A stretch of 64,000 nucleotides of DNA from Balaenoptera acutorostrata (GCF_949987535.1 NC_080074.1:37493641-37557640); one strand, 5' to 3'; shown: positions 34,745 through 46,497, numbered from the stretch's first letter. Numbers and translations are program-made. Notes: generated by a model from the letters alone, not told the origin.

Positions 34745-34900
34745 TGGCAAGAGCAAAGAGCTGGAATTAGGAAATCTGGGTTCACATTTCAGTGTTTCTG
34801 TTACTTAGTTGTGTGACCTCAGTGTGCTGTTTCATATTTCTACAATGCAATTTCCTCACCTACAAAATACAAAGCTTAGGTAGATGATAACTAACATTCC
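34745..34900 (+). mobile_element. MIR SINE, degraded
   Basis: Sense MIR order: 'agctggaattaggaaatctg', 'ttacttagttgtgtgacctc', 'tttcctcacctacaaaatac', then 'aggtagatgataactaa'. Confidence 0.8.
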
Positions 34901-35929
34901 TTTTTTTCCCCCTAAAACTGTTTTTCCAACTTCACAGAGTTCTCCCCAGGTAAGTAAAGAAGTTTATAACTTAGTGGTTTTATAGACGTGATGCATTTCC
35001 TCTGCTTCTATTCAGAACATCGTTAATGGATTAGTAGCCCTCGTGTCACACACTTTTGAAGTCTTCTTCCTTCTCCCCCGTGCTCACCATTCTGTGCTGA
35101 CCCCAATACCTCTCCTTAGTCCTGGCCTTCCCGGTACAGCTTATGCTCTTCTGGTGTATGAAATTCTGTCCCTTTAATACTGTATGATGTGCTTTCTGAA
35201 TTTCTTTTTCCACCAACAATATAGAATACAGAAGCTATTTGCTTCTTTCTTCATATTTTTCCAAAGGAACTTTGTCAGTCAAACTGACAGTAATGTTTTC
35301 AACCCCATTTTCCCACCTAGACTAATTAAACCCTTAAGTTTTTAAAACAGTTCTATTTTCTCTATTTTATCCAGAACAGATGTTGACTTGGCCCTGAATA
35401 AAAAGTTGAGACATATTTTTCCCCCACCTTCTTCAAGCTTTGTTAATGTAGAAACCAACAGTCATTTATCTTTTAATTCCTTCAATAGTTATATAGGCTG
35501 TAGCTGAATTGATTCTATGTATTGCCATAAGCAAAATAAATTCTTACTTCTTCATCCTCACATAATACCCATTTTGTGTTAGCCACCAAGTTAAGCTCTG
35601 TTACAAATGCAAAGATACACAGGGCATAGTCACTACCTTGTAGGAACTTATATCCTAAGATTTTCAAGGGGAGATGAAACATAACAGCTCCCTAAAATAC
35701 AAAACTGAATATAATGAATGTCATAAGACAGTAGTGACGCAGTGTTACCAAGTGTAAAGAAGAGAGATGTTATCTCCATTCAGGTGAGCAGGGAAGGCTT
35801 CATGGGACAAGGGAGTACTTGAACTAGGATCCAGGTAAAGAGAGAACTGACCTCCCATCCTCCCCTCTTGCTCCGCAACAATCTATTCCCCAAATAGGAA
35901 CAGTTAATTGGTTCCTGACTCCTTTGTAG
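34901..35929. other. Unassigned DNA, no gene recognised
   Basis: AT-rich with a short perfect inverted repeat TGTCAGTCAAACTGACA at about 35273-35289. 35570-35880 reads like an older dispersed repeat ('gcatagtcactaccttgtag', 'aaggcttcatgggacaaggg'), possibly L2-related. Confidence 0.4.
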
Positions 35930-36360
35930 CCAACCCTTCAATGACTTCTCACTGTGCTGGGGATAAAATCCCCACCTCTTACTGTGGCTCACAAGGCCCT
36001 ACATGATCTGGTCCTTTCTCCTACCATTCTGACATTCACCCATCATTTTCCAGCCATGCTGGCCTTCATTCTAAGTCTTGGATACAGCAAAGGACATTTG
36101 CTTTAGGACACTTGTTCTTGCTGTTTTTTGCCTAGAACTCTCTGCCCCCAGATCTTTACAGGACTGGTGTTTTCTTATCATTTAGGTCTCACCCCAAACA
36201 TCACAGCTTCAGTGAGATCTTCCATGACCCCAGTCCATAGTAATGCATCTCCAACACTCTGTTGCATCCCCCTACTTTGCTTCTTTCAACTACCTGAAAT
36301 TTTCTTGCTCATTCATTTACTTTTTAAATTTCTGCTTTCCCCTGACTAGAATATTATCAA
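35930..36360 (+). mobile_element. L2 3' region
   Basis: Sense L2 order over 430 bp: 'tgtgctggggataaaatccc', 'acaaggccctacatgatctg', 'ccagccatgctggccttcat', 'ttgcctagaactctctgccc', 'catttaggtctcaccccaaa', 'tacctgaaattttcttgctc'. The frame at 36128-36349 lies within it. Confidence 0.88.
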
Positions 36361-36817
36361 TAGTTTTTATTATATGATGGCCCTTTATGTGAGAGAGTAA
36401 CAATCACTAATATTTGGCTTTATTAGTATCTAATTTATTAATCTTATGATTATAGTAAATAATCAGTTTTTAAATTCCTCTAAAAACTACTTACAGAAAT
36501 TAATAAAACAAAGTTCAAGAATTTAGCAAATTTCCCCAAACTTTTAAATATTTTTTATCAGATACTTCCAAACACTATATTTTAGGTTACTTTCAATGTC
36601 TGAAACACCTTTTAAAAATAGACAACATACTACTACAATGATTACAAATTAATAAACACATTTACTCTAAAACCAGCAATAAAGTTATATATATTATATA
36701 TAGTATAGTATAATATAATATATTATTTTGTCTTTCTTTTTATTATTTTTTTGTCTTATCTTCCTAGGCTTCCATTAAGATCCGTACATGGGGTTTTGAT
36801 AATCTTACCAGATCTTT
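36361..36817. other. AT-rich DNA with a TATA-type repeat
   Basis: Contains an imperfect TATA/TAATA run at about 36686-36726. Nothing else recognised. Confidence 0.5.
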
Positions 36818-36827
36818 AAGAAAATGG

Positions 36828-37203
36828 GGGCTTCCCTGGTGGCGCAGTGGTTGAGAGTCTGCCTGCCAATGCAGGGGACACGGGTTCGAGCCCTGGCCTG
36901 GGAAGATCCCACATGCCGCGGAGCAACTGGGCCCGTGAGCCACAACTACTGAGCCTGCGCGTCTGGAGCCTGCGCGTCTGGAGCCTGCGCGTCTGGAGCC
37001 TGTGCTCCGCGACAAGAGAGGCCGCGATAGTGAGAGGCCCGCGCACCGCGATGAAGAGTGGCCCCCGCTTGCCACGACTAGAGAAAGCCCTCGCACAGAA
37101 ACGAAGACCCAACACAGCCATAAATAAATAAATAAATAAATAAATAAAGTCAAGCTGAACACTGATTCCTTCTTTATTAAAAAAAAAAAAGAAAAAAAAA
37201 AAA
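36828..37203 (+). mobile_element. CHR-2-type SINE with internal triplication and extra 3' segment
   Basis: A box TGGCGCAGTGG (36840-36850) and B box GGTTCGAGCCC (36883-36893), then the CpG-rich body. The 15-bp unit GAGCCTGCGCGTCTG, single in the other copies, is present three times in perfect tandem (36951-36995). After the (AAAT)n tail come 30 bases not found in the other SINEs (37149-37178), then an A-rich tail. The whole is flanked by AAGAAAATGG (36818-36827 and 37204-37213), so the 30 bases travelled with the element. Confidence 0.95.
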
Positions 37204-37213
37204 AAGAAAATGG

Positions 37214-38330
37214 TATCATTTCAGCCTAATCAGGTTTTGTTACGAGTTATGAAAAGTTTAATTCTTGGTTGAGACATGGCTCTGGCTGAGCAGTCTAAGG
37301 TGATTTCTAGGCTGCTAATCTGTAATAAATTCCTTTTTCTAATAAAATTCTAATCATTACATTGTGAGGCTTTTAATTTTTTTGCTTTGTTTATAAAAGT
37401 TTTAATTTTTTGAGACTTGGTAGCTTTCAAAGAGGTAAGGAATTCTTCTAAGTTTTATCCTATCCATTGCCTTGTCACATTGATATATTAGTGTGGTTTG
37501 TCAGTACTATTAAAATCTTATATATTTCTTAATAGTATTTTATTTTAATTAGTTGGACCATCAAGAATTGTCAGCTCCTAGGAGATGAGGGATTGTGCCT
37601 GCCTAGTCAGCTTTACTCTTTTGTACATTTGGTTAATTTATCATTTTAGAACACTCTTGAACCCTCCTTTTACTTGATTATTGTATGTGGCCAGTGAAGC
37701 TGATTAGCTGTGGACACCCTTTGAACCTGATTAATTACATGTGCTGGTCAGGCTTTCCTTTTCTTGTTATTGAATCTACTTTTGCTGAGATAACTTGGCT
37801 TTCTTATGGACTCTTTTGATCAAAGAAAGTATATACCTAAACTTTATAGATAGATACTTAGTTAATACTTTTGTATGTTAACAATTACTTATATATTTGG
37901 ATCAATAAAATACGAAGCATATTCTATTAGACACACTCTTCTTGTATACTGTGATAACTTTTGGTGATCTTCTGTAAACTTTTCTTGTTTGAGTATTATT
38001 AGGAACTTCTAGACTTTCTTAGATTCAATCTGTTTAGCTATTATAATTGTCACAAGAATTATTATCATTAAACTTATTTTAATGCTCAAACTGTACAAAT
38101 TTGACTAGTAAGGGTCTCTGTAGTTTGCTTCCCTTTATTTCAGCACTTCTGCTGACTTTTTTTTTTTTTTCTGCTGACATTTTTAAAGCATGCTTGTGTC
38201 TAGCAACATCCTTTGGAGTTCAGTTTCCTTATTTATGAAATTAGTACAAATAAACAGATGGTCCAGGTCCATACTGATTTTTTTTTCTGCCCTAAAATTT
38301 GGCATCATCTACCTTTCAAGAAGTCCTCAT
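37214..38330. other. AT-rich unassigned DNA
   Basis: No repeat family or gene recognised; a T run occurs at 38159-38170. Frames at 38190-38413 run into the neighbouring TG repeat and are not credible. Confidence 0.4.
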
Positions 38331-38378
38331 TGTGTGTGTGTGTGCATGCACACATGTGTGCGCACATGTGTGCGTGTA
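38331..38378. repeat. 48-bp perfectly alternating purine-pyrimidine tract
   Basis: TG repeats followed by CATGCACACATGTGTGCGCA-type sequence; every step from 38331 to 38378 alternates purine and pyrimidine, including CG steps. This is the composition that favours Z-DNA. Confidence 0.9.
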
Positions 38379-38636
38379 GATTAGAGATCAAAATATGGAT
38401 ACTAGAGAATTAAAATGAGATTTGGGTCACCTACAATAGTTACAAAGCTGGAATGCATATCATGAATTTACACTGTTTTTTCCATTCAACATGTCACATG
38501 ACTGCACTGATACACACACACCTACATACACATATATATGAACATATAAAAATATGATAAAATATATATTTAAGAAAGAACAAAAACATTTAAAAGCATA
38601 AAACTAAAAAGGTAGGTGTTTAAACATTCAAGGTAG

Positions 38637-39880
38637 AGGACTCTGGGAAGATGGTGGCAGAATTTTTTAATTTCCCCAAATCTCATCATATAAACAAGTA
38701 TAGAGACTAGGACAGCAAAACCTAAAACACATGGACAACATCTACCACTAGGTTAACTATAAACTCCCGAATATGAGCAGGTGAAGACCAACCACAACCA
38801 CAACCACAAAGAAGACTCACACCATTTCAACAGTGATGTGAGAGAAAGCAGAGGAAAGACAAAAATTTCTGATAGCTCCAGAGCTAAAAAGTATCCAAAT
38901 TACCAGCAGGTACTCACTGGTAAACTCATCAAGAAAATTTGAGGCTAGCAGCTGGAACTGGGAGGGAGAACTGCAGACCTTAATTCACAGTGTGAGCTAA
39001 GGGACCATGGTATGCATGATGGTGCTGAACAAATCTGGGCTTTATAAACCTTCAAGAGTGTTCAGCTAAAATTCCCTTCCAGTATCAAATCTTGCATCAG
39101 GTAAAAAGTACTGAGAGTAGAACTTCAATAGGAAAAAAATAAAAGAAAAAGTTCAAAAAAATGTTGGGGAGAAGGAACCAGAGTTAGCAGATCTCAGGAA
39201 AATGTCAAAACTTTTGGTTTTGAACACATTTTGAATATTACAGAAGGAAATCTAGAGCTATGATTCTAGGAAAGCTACCTTGAGTCCTCCTTTTCTAATA
39301 CAGAAAAATGCATAACAAATGAAAAGCACAACAGAAAAGGATTTTTATAAAGAGACAGTTTTATAATAAGAAAGAAAATAAGGAGCAAAATGATATCCTT
39401 ACAGACAATGAAGGCATGCCAGGATCATTTGAACACAAAAACAGATGAAAACTGTAACCAAATTCTTCAAAGATAAAATGATTTAAGAAAACATTAAAGC
39501 CATGAAACAACAGAAATCTTAATTCTAAAATTTTAGAAATTAGATAATTGGAGAACAGAATAAGAAATAGAAAAATTTACAGTTTGAGCTCACAAATGTA
39601 GAAAATTATTAATAAATGAAAAAGTCATTTCAGAATTGAAGAATAAATCTGAAGGAATTAATAAACACAATGAATGCCTTAAGAGAAATAGAAAGTAAAA
39701 GGTGAAAAATGAAAAAGAAGTAAGGTGTTAAAAAGTATTTGAGAGACAGTGATAGCTATAGATGACAAGCAAAGAAGACTAAACACACATATAAAAGGGG
39801 ATCCTGAGGACAAAAACTAAAGCAATGGAAGATAAAAAATACTAGAAAATATAAATCAAGAGAACTTTTCTGGAAAGATG
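38637..39880 (+). mobile_element. HAL1 or L1M 5'/ORF1-type fragment
   Basis: Opens with 'actctgggaagatggtggca', the typical start of old L1/HAL1 elements, and becomes A-rich, Lys/Glu/Asn-codon-like sequence ('aatgatttaagaaaacatta', 'ttaataaacacaatgaatgc') of the ORF1 region over the next kilobase. No open frame survives. HAL1, an ORF1-only L1 relative, is my first choice; a truncated L1M is the alternative. Confidence 0.55.
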
Positions 39881-40200
39881 GCTTGAAACTACCTGTTGAA
39901 AGTGCAACTGTATTCCTGCTTATGAAATAGCTAGTTCTATTCTGAGCTTATGTCTTTCTTGTAATACTTTGCCAAATGCAGTCAATGGAAACTAACACTT
40001 GCTACTAACATTTTGTCTTTCAACTTCTTCCTCTAAGACTTCAATTCTAATAGGTATATTAACTGCTTCATAATTTTTTTTGGTGACAATTTTACCATGT
40101 GTTTTGTTATTGCATAATATGGATCCTCCTCCTTACAGCCTCAGATCAAAGTTTTCTCACTGATCATCACCCAACCCCTAACACAACACCATATATTCTT
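39881..40200. other. Nothing recognised
   Basis: AT-rich sequence between the HAL1-like element and an inverted L1 3' end. Confidence 0.4.
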
Positions 40201-40470
40201 TTTTTTTAATTGGGGTATAGTTGCTTTATAATGTTGTGTTAGTTTCTGATGTACAATGAAGTGAATCAGCTATATGTATACATATATCCCCTCCCTCTTG
40301 GACCTCCCTCCCCTCCCCATCCCACCCATCTAGGTCACCACAGAGCACCAAGGTGAGCTCCCTGCGCTATACAACAGGTTCCCACTAGCTATCTATTTTA
40401 CACACGGTAGTGTATATATGTCAATCCCAATCTCCCAATTCATCCCACAGCCATTCCCACCCCCCTTTTT
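40201..40470 (-). mobile_element. 5'-truncated L1 3' end
   Basis: Complement of the cetacean L1 3' UTR: 'ttaattggggtatagttgct', 'agtgaatcagctatatgtat', the C-rich tract (40289-40330, a G-quadruplex motif on the minus strand), 'tctaggtcaccacagagcac', 'gcgctatacaacaggttccc'. T run at 40200-40208 is the poly(A). Confidence 0.92.
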
Positions 40471-40489
40471 CACTGTAGTACTCCAATTC

Positions 40490-40850
40490 TGGTCTAATAC
40501 TGTATTAGCCAGAATAGACTAGACTATGCTGTGGTTACTAACCATCCCCAAATCTCAGTGACTTAAACAATAAGGCATTTTTTTCTCATGTTGTGTCTCT
40601 ATTGCAGGTCAACTGGAGGCTCTGATTCATGGTTTTCTTATTCCGGGATCCAGACCTTCATCTGGATCATTGTCAGTAGCCATGACAAAGGAAGAGAGTT
40701 ACCGAGGACCTTAGATGAACAATTAAATGTTACAGTTCGGAAGTGGCTCATGTCTTATTGATAACTCATTTACAAGAACTAATAACATAGCCCTGTCTAA
40801 ACACAACAGGATCAGGAAATATATTCCTATCCTGGAAGGGGGATGAAACA
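40490..40850 (+). mobile_element. Ancient interspersed repeat, family not assigned
   Basis: 'atgctgtggttactaacca', 'aaatctcagtgacttaaaca', 'tccgggatccagaccttcat', 'agttcggaagtggctcatgt' and 'cctatcctggaaggggga' follow the order of a common old dispersed repeat. 59640-60090 begins with related phrasing. Confidence 0.6.
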
Positions 40851-40894
40851 GTATTTACCAAACAACCCTAATGACCTTCAACATAAATGGAAAC

Positions 40895-41130
40895 AAATGC
40901 TATTTTATACTTTGTTTTATCACCTAACAATGTTTTAGAATTCTTCCTATCAGCACATTTTTACATCATTTTTCAAAGCCGCATAGTGACCCAGTATATA
41001 GCTATAATAATCAGTGATTTAGCCTTTCTGCTGCTGGTAAATATTTAGAATGTTTTGCTATAAGTATTGCTATATTGAACATATTTATACATAAATGTCT
41101 TTGTATAAGTAAAAGTATAGCTTTAAGTTA
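40895..41130 (-). mobile_element. Old L1M 3' fragment, first part
   Basis: Weak complement of L1M 3' UTR ('tttttcaaagccgcatagtg', 'tattgctatattgaacatat', 'acataaatgtctttgtataa'). It appears to continue at 41830, interrupted by an LTR-like sequence. Confidence 0.5.
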
Positions 41131-41149
41131 GAAAGAAAAAGAAAGCTCT

Positions 41150-41800
41150 GACATCACTTACAGATAGGATTCTGTTGTTTGAAGCTGCGGTGGCACTCAC
41201 AGCTGGACCATATTATTCTCCTGTTGGACATAAACAATTTCATGGAACACCAACATCAAACAAGGTAACTCTGAAACCATGATAAAATTAGTCTAAACAA
41301 GACCACTTCGTAATTTTCTCTAAGCACAGACAAAAACAAGGTCACTGTACAAACACCACAAAATACCAAGCAGCCTCTCTTCCACTTAATAAGACTGGCT
41401 GTTGTTTCTTTACTAATTATAGCTTTAGCCTCATTTTAGTCTGCCCTCCCTCTAGATAAGATTAATTGAGATAGTCATAGACTTGTCCTGACTTTCTGAC
41501 AGCACCCAATCTAGTTCAAAGTCTCACTTCCTTTGACTCTCCCCAAAAGCATCCAATCAAAGGTGAAATCCTATAAGAGAGAGTTAGAAATGAACCCTCT
41601 TACTGAGGCACCTCGTGGCTCCCTGTGGTATGCATTCTGCTTTGCTATAATGAGTCTTAAATCCAACCAGTTCAACTACATGTGCATTCTTGGTACTCCT
41701 TGACTGAAAGTCATTGACACATATGATCCTTGAAGTTAAATTGTGTAACAGTAAGGTAGTACAATTTAATTTTGAGCAATGCTGGTAATTGTCCTTTAAA
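41150..41800 (+). mobile_element. LTR-like sequence (endogenous retrovirus type)
   Basis: Inserted between two parts of an old L1M. It has LTR-like features: a TATA-like CCTATAAGAG near 41570-41580, a following C/T-rich R/U5-like stretch ending 'tgactgaaagtcattgacac', and no coding frame. I cannot name the family, the termini are not certain and no internal viral genes are present. Confidence 0.4.
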
Positions 41801-41829
41801 AAGATTGCACCCATCAAGGATGGGTGAAG

Positions 41830-42480
41830 AGGTCTGTTTCCTCACAGCTTTGCCACATTGTATAACACCAACTTTTTTGATCTTTGCTGATCTAATATAT
41901 AAAAAAATAACATCTGCTTCTTTTGATTTACATTTCTTTAATTATAACTGAAGTTAAGCATCTTTTTATATTTTAAGTCATTTTTTCCCCCTCTTACTCA
42001 GTTTCCTATTGGGTTTATTTTTCCTTTTGATTTGTAAGTATTCTTTAAAGATTAAGGCTATCATTTCTTTGTGTGTTATATGAGTTGCAAATATGTTACC
42101 AGCTTGTTACTTGCCTTATTTTTAATAAAATTGTGTTATTGTAGACACGTAGTTTTACGTAGTCAAATTTATTTTGCTTCTTTATGGCTTCTGAATTTTG
42201 TATGTTAACTAGTTCTCACTTTAAAATTATAAAAATAAAAATCATCCCATGTTTTCTTCTAGCACTTTTAGAGTAAGTATTCTCCGTTCTTACATGTTTT
42301 TTCCCTGTAGCAATTGCCTTTGATCCCCACACCTTCCACGTTGAAGATTTTGCATTTATTGGCACTATCTTTTCTTACTTTTTTTCCTACTAATTTGTAT
42401 TTTACCTTCAGTTTCTTTAATAGCTTCCCCCTAATCTGGTGTATAATTACTGTTTGTGACTCTATTTCCCTTTCCCTGTA
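41830..42480 (-). mobile_element. Old L1M 3' fragment, second part
   Basis: Complement of L1M sequence in clear order: 'ttttgatctttgctgatcta', 'tcctattgggtttatttttc', 'gtgttatatgagttgcaaat', 'acgtagtcaaatttattttg', 'atgttttcttctagcacttt'. Confidence 0.75.
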
Positions 42481-42599
42481 GCAGTAATCCCTGAAGAAAA
42501 TGGTGTGAAACTACCCTTGCTATTCTCAGCTATGTATTATTGGGTTGGGTTGCTCCAGAGAAGCCCCTGAAACTCTCAGTGGCTTAAGTTAAATGGTGA

Positions 42600-43045
42600 T
42601 TCCATCTCCTGGCCATTATGGTCCAAGGTAGGGCCCACAACCTCACTGGAGGTAATTACATACAAAGAGACACACTTTGCCCTTTATGGAAGGAGAAATT
42701 TACTCTCTCTTCTTCAGGAGCTAAAGAACCTATCATCTCTTAGTAGGTAGAGTGTGAAGATGTGAAGTTTAGAACATGGTAGCTACTTTTCAACTCTAAT
42801 GGACAAGCCTGAATATACTGAGGTCACCATGTAAACCCTGAAGGATGAAGCAGACACCTTGGAAGGATGAGGGAAGGACTGGAGAGAAATGATGCTGACA
42901 TCATTTGAATTGCTAGATCCAGCCCTGCCTGAATCCAGTCCTACATCTGGATTTTTCACTTAGGTGAGATAATAAATAGGTCTCCCTTTAAAAAGCCAAT
43001 TGGAGTTGAATTTTATGTCATTTGTAACCAAAGAATTCAGGATAC
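42600..43045 (+). mobile_element. Ancient LTR-like repeat
   Basis: 'aatgatgctgacatcatttg', 'ctagatccagccctgcctga', then AATAAA (42971-42976) and 'aagccaattggagttgaatt' are the 3' part of a common old repeat resembling MaLR-type LTRs. Ends near 'caaagaattcaggatac'. Related 3' ends occur at 60290-60660. Confidence 0.5.
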
Positions 43046-43068
43046 TTTTTTTCTTTCTGCCTATCTTT

Positions 43069-43369
43069 TTTTTTTTTTTAATAAATTTATTTATTTAGTT
43101 AGTTTTGGCTGTGTTGGGTCTTCGTTTCTGTGCGAGGGCTTTCTCCAGTTGCGGCGAGCGAGGGCCACTCTTCATCGCGGTGCGCGGGCCTCTCACTGTC
43201 ACGGCCTTTCTTGTTGCGGAGCACAGGCTCCAGACGCACAGGCTCAGTAGTTGTGGCTCACGGGCTCAGTTGCTCCGCGGCATGTGGGATCTTCCCAGAC
43301 CAGGGCTCGAACCTGTGTCCCCTGCATTGGCGGGCAGATTCTTAACCACTGCGCCACCAGGGAAGCCCC
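43069..43369 (-). mobile_element. CHR-2-type tRNA-derived SINE (young), inverted
   Basis: The complement starts GGGGCTTCCCTGGTGGCGCA, with A and B boxes intact in outline, and ends in AAAT plus poly(A) (the T run near 43066-43079). The flanks 'tctgcctatctttt' and 'tctgcctgttatctttt' look like one target duplication with a small indel. Few differences from the other young copies. Confidence 0.95.
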
Positions 43370-43385
43370 CTCTGCCTGTTATCTT

Positions 43386-44764
43386 TTAATGTTTCTAACA
43401 TTTCTGTCTTCTAATTTCATTTCACTCTAAGTCAGATTGCACCTGGTAGGTTATGCCCTGATTCTGGCTCATAGCTACTTTCTTGCTGGCCCACACAGAA
43501 TAGACCTACAGAATATACTTTTTTCTTTTAATTTGAATTAGTTGCCAACATTTTAAAATGGAAAAGAATTTCCATAAATATGCAGATTTGTCAAACTGGG
43601 TTGGCCTTTAATTTCAATTGGTTGGAACTAAGTAACAACTATGATCTCAGGCACATGTCCCTTTGTTTATTTACCTGTCTAGTTTCCCTGGGCTTTTGGG
43701 TTTGGGATCCTTATCTACAGCATGATAGATAATAGGGATGAAGAAGAAGATAGGGGTCCAGGCTTGTTTCCAAGTAGAATAAGAAAACAGCGACCCCTAC
43801 AGGATGTCTTCACTACTTTAGACTAATCTCTGTTTTTCTCAAAGTATTCAGTGAATTGCCAGTCATACAGGGAGTCCTTAATAAAAAGATTAATTGAAAA
43901 GTTAAGAATTACTTTTCCAAAACCTGTAAAATACAAAGCCAGTTAAAATAAGAAGTCTTAAAGTTATTTTCTTCTGCTTAATTTGATACATTATATATGC
44001 ATAAAAACCCATCTCATAATTGAATGCTACTTTAATGAATGTGCTAATGGTGGCTTAAAGCTTTTTAAATTTAAAAAGATCTAAAAATACCACTCCATTC
44101 TTATCTCTAACACATTCTACTTTATATCAATCCAGCTTGACTGAGTCTAAATGACACTCCGTGGAACACTTTAGTTCTTTATAAAAGGCTGCACTAACAA
44201 GCAAATGTAATCACAAGATGCTATCAGTCCTTCCAAGCAGGAGAATGAAATCAGTCCTAGGCTGGTGACATGTCTGGAAGGATTGCCTGCCTTCTCTAAG
44301 TCAAAGGGGACAGGCATATTTTCTAAGAGAGTCTGAATTCTGTCCTGGTAAATGACCAGGCACCCTGACTCTTGGTGGATTACAGCTGGCAGTTATAAAA
44401 AGAAGCATTATACAGATAAGAGCTTTTATTTTTAAAATAAAAATCTATCACACTTAAAATTTTGTTTTGGTATGACATGGGCATTTGAATAACATGTATA
44501 TCTAGTAAGTACTTTTAGTATATACACTCCAACATTATATGTGAAAATGCTCTTTCATAAATATTCTATAAATATTTTATAAATATTATTCATGTTTTAT
44601 TTTCTTAGAAGAAAGATATGTTTATTTCTTTGTGTTAAGATTCAAGGTCAAGAGTCAGGTTAAAGGCATATAAATTCTGTTTAGTGTTCAAAGTCTAATC
44701 TTTTCACTGATGAATTTGAATATGGAGTTGGGCATGATAAAGAGGAAAAGTGAAGTCAAAGGCT
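43386..44764. other. Unassigned DNA, no gene recognised
   Basis: AT-rich; no repeat or frame of note. Confidence 0.4.
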
Positions 44765-44895
44765 ACTGAATCATAATAATAGCTACCAATCCTGAGTACT
44801 TACTATGTGCCAGGCATGGTATTAAAAACTCTCTCTATATTTCTCACAGAGTCTTTACAATATATCCTTATTATTCCCATTTTCCTTGCCCAAGG
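44765..44895 (-). mobile_element. MIR SINE, 3' half
   Basis: Complement order 'gagtacttactatgtgccag', 'gcatggtattaaaaactc', 'ccttattattcccattttcc' matches the MIR 3' half. Confidence 0.75.
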
Positions 44896-45794
44896 ACTTT
44901 AGAAGGGTTTGAAATGCTGTTCTGTTTTAGGGGCATGTGGTCTTTGTTGAGAATCCTGGTCCAGAGATCAAGAGGAAGATTTTCAGGAGAAGAGTGCAAG
45001 TTGGAGATACATTTATGTACTAGATTGTTCAGTAGCAAGTTACTTTCTCTAGTATTTTCATTTAGTTAAGTCTTAGGCAAATATTTCAGGCCATGTGAGC
45101 CTCACTAATTTACATGCTGCCTTTTTGCAAATTAGAAAAAGGACTCCCCTCTGGGCAGGTAAGGCTGGCCAGGGGAATGTGAGCTGTATTTCTACCAACA
45201 CTAGCTCAGTTTGTCAGGAGCCCTTGTGCAGAACACAACCTAGAGAACCAATTCCTGTGTCTCTGGCTGAGAATAATCCAACAAAGCTGAAGCAGCGGCC
45301 CCTGAGGTCATAATGGTAGTGGCACATTCAAGAGGAAGCTGAATCTCAGGGTCAGTCGATGGCTCAGTAACCCCTGTTCATACAGAGATTGTTTTCATTT
45401 GAGAGACTTGGGAAGCCTGAATTTACTTTCATCAAGGAAGTTATAGCAGCCCTTTTAGTTAGGAAGACTGCCTTTTAGAAGATAAGGACCTCAAATAGAT
45501 TAGGAGAAATAAACTACATTAATATGAAAAAGCAAAGAAGTTGTTAACTTTTTAACTACAAACCATGGAAGGTCACACCATGATCTGTTTGGGAAGCTTC
45601 CTGGAAAAGAGATGATTAGAAGGGTCAAAGAAGCAGAAATAGCAGATCAGTGTGAGGAAATTTTGAACAGGTGCTTTGAAGATATCAGGAAGTGGAAAAC
45701 TGGGCAAGGATATTGGGACAAAAGAGAGATTACATGATATGGGAGCACTGGACACAAACAACTTGAAAAAAATTTTTATGATACAGCCGCCTAC
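44896..45794. other. Unassigned DNA, no gene recognised
   Basis: Includes a locally GC-richer stretch at 45120-45320. Frames at 45095-45313 (plus) and 45573-45761 (minus) lack motifs. Confidence 0.4.
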
Positions 45795-46015
45795 ACATCA
45801 AGTCCCATCTTGATTACTTGCTATATGATCTTTACCAAATCATTTGGCCTCCCTCTCTGAGCTTTTGTTTATTGACCTATAAAAGAATGTTAAGGATTAA
45901 AGGAAGCATCATAACAATATCTACCTCAAGTAGTTCTTTTGATGATTAAATCAAGTGATGTATGTTGAAGTGCTTTGTAACCCATGATGCACTATGTCAA
46001 GTGGTATCTGTATTT
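45795..46015 (+). mobile_element. MIR SINE
   Basis: Sense order: 'ttgctatatgatctttacca', 'ttgtttattgacctataaaa', 'tttgatgattaaatcaagtg', 'gaagtgctttgtaacccatg'. Confidence 0.8.
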
Positions 46016-46497
46016 ATAATTTACCATTCATTTAAACAGCCCCTGCCCATAAGGCAGAATGTCAGATCCTGAAGGATGTCAACTGCCAACTCTCAAAAGA
46101 CATAGATAACCACCAGAACAACCTGGTGATCAGGCAAACCTGGGCCATTATCTACTGTTGTTATTATATTATTATGTCCTTACTGTTAGAGAGAGTATCA
46201 CCTTGATAGAGTCTTAATAGGGTCTCTGAAGGAAGAGATCAGAGATGGATATTTACAGGGGTTTAAAGTCTGGGCTCCTATGGTTTAATCCTAGTCTTTC
46301 AAGTCAGGGATCTCTTTGGGACGGGGAAAACTTCATGATATAAATAGTTTAAGACTGGTAGTCACAGACAGGTGGAGATGAATATGATTCTTGATGAATA
46401 AATGATTATTTCATCAGCAAGCAGCTTGCCAGATGAGCAAGCTATTGTCCTAAGAAGGCGACTGGTTGAATAGCTTATTTTTCTGAATGAATTTTCT
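46016..46497. other. Unassigned DNA
   Basis: No repeat or gene recognised. The end leads into an LTR. Confidence 0.4.

Noticed and set aside
36951..36995. CRISPR-like spaced repeats
   Set aside because: The three 15-bp units are directly tandem with no spacers and lie in a SINE of a mammalian genome. No CRISPR array is present in the window.
43786..43803. Second CTCF-like site (AGCGACCCCTACAGG)
   Set aside because: It has at least two mismatches at informative positions, so it is weaker than the site at 61830.
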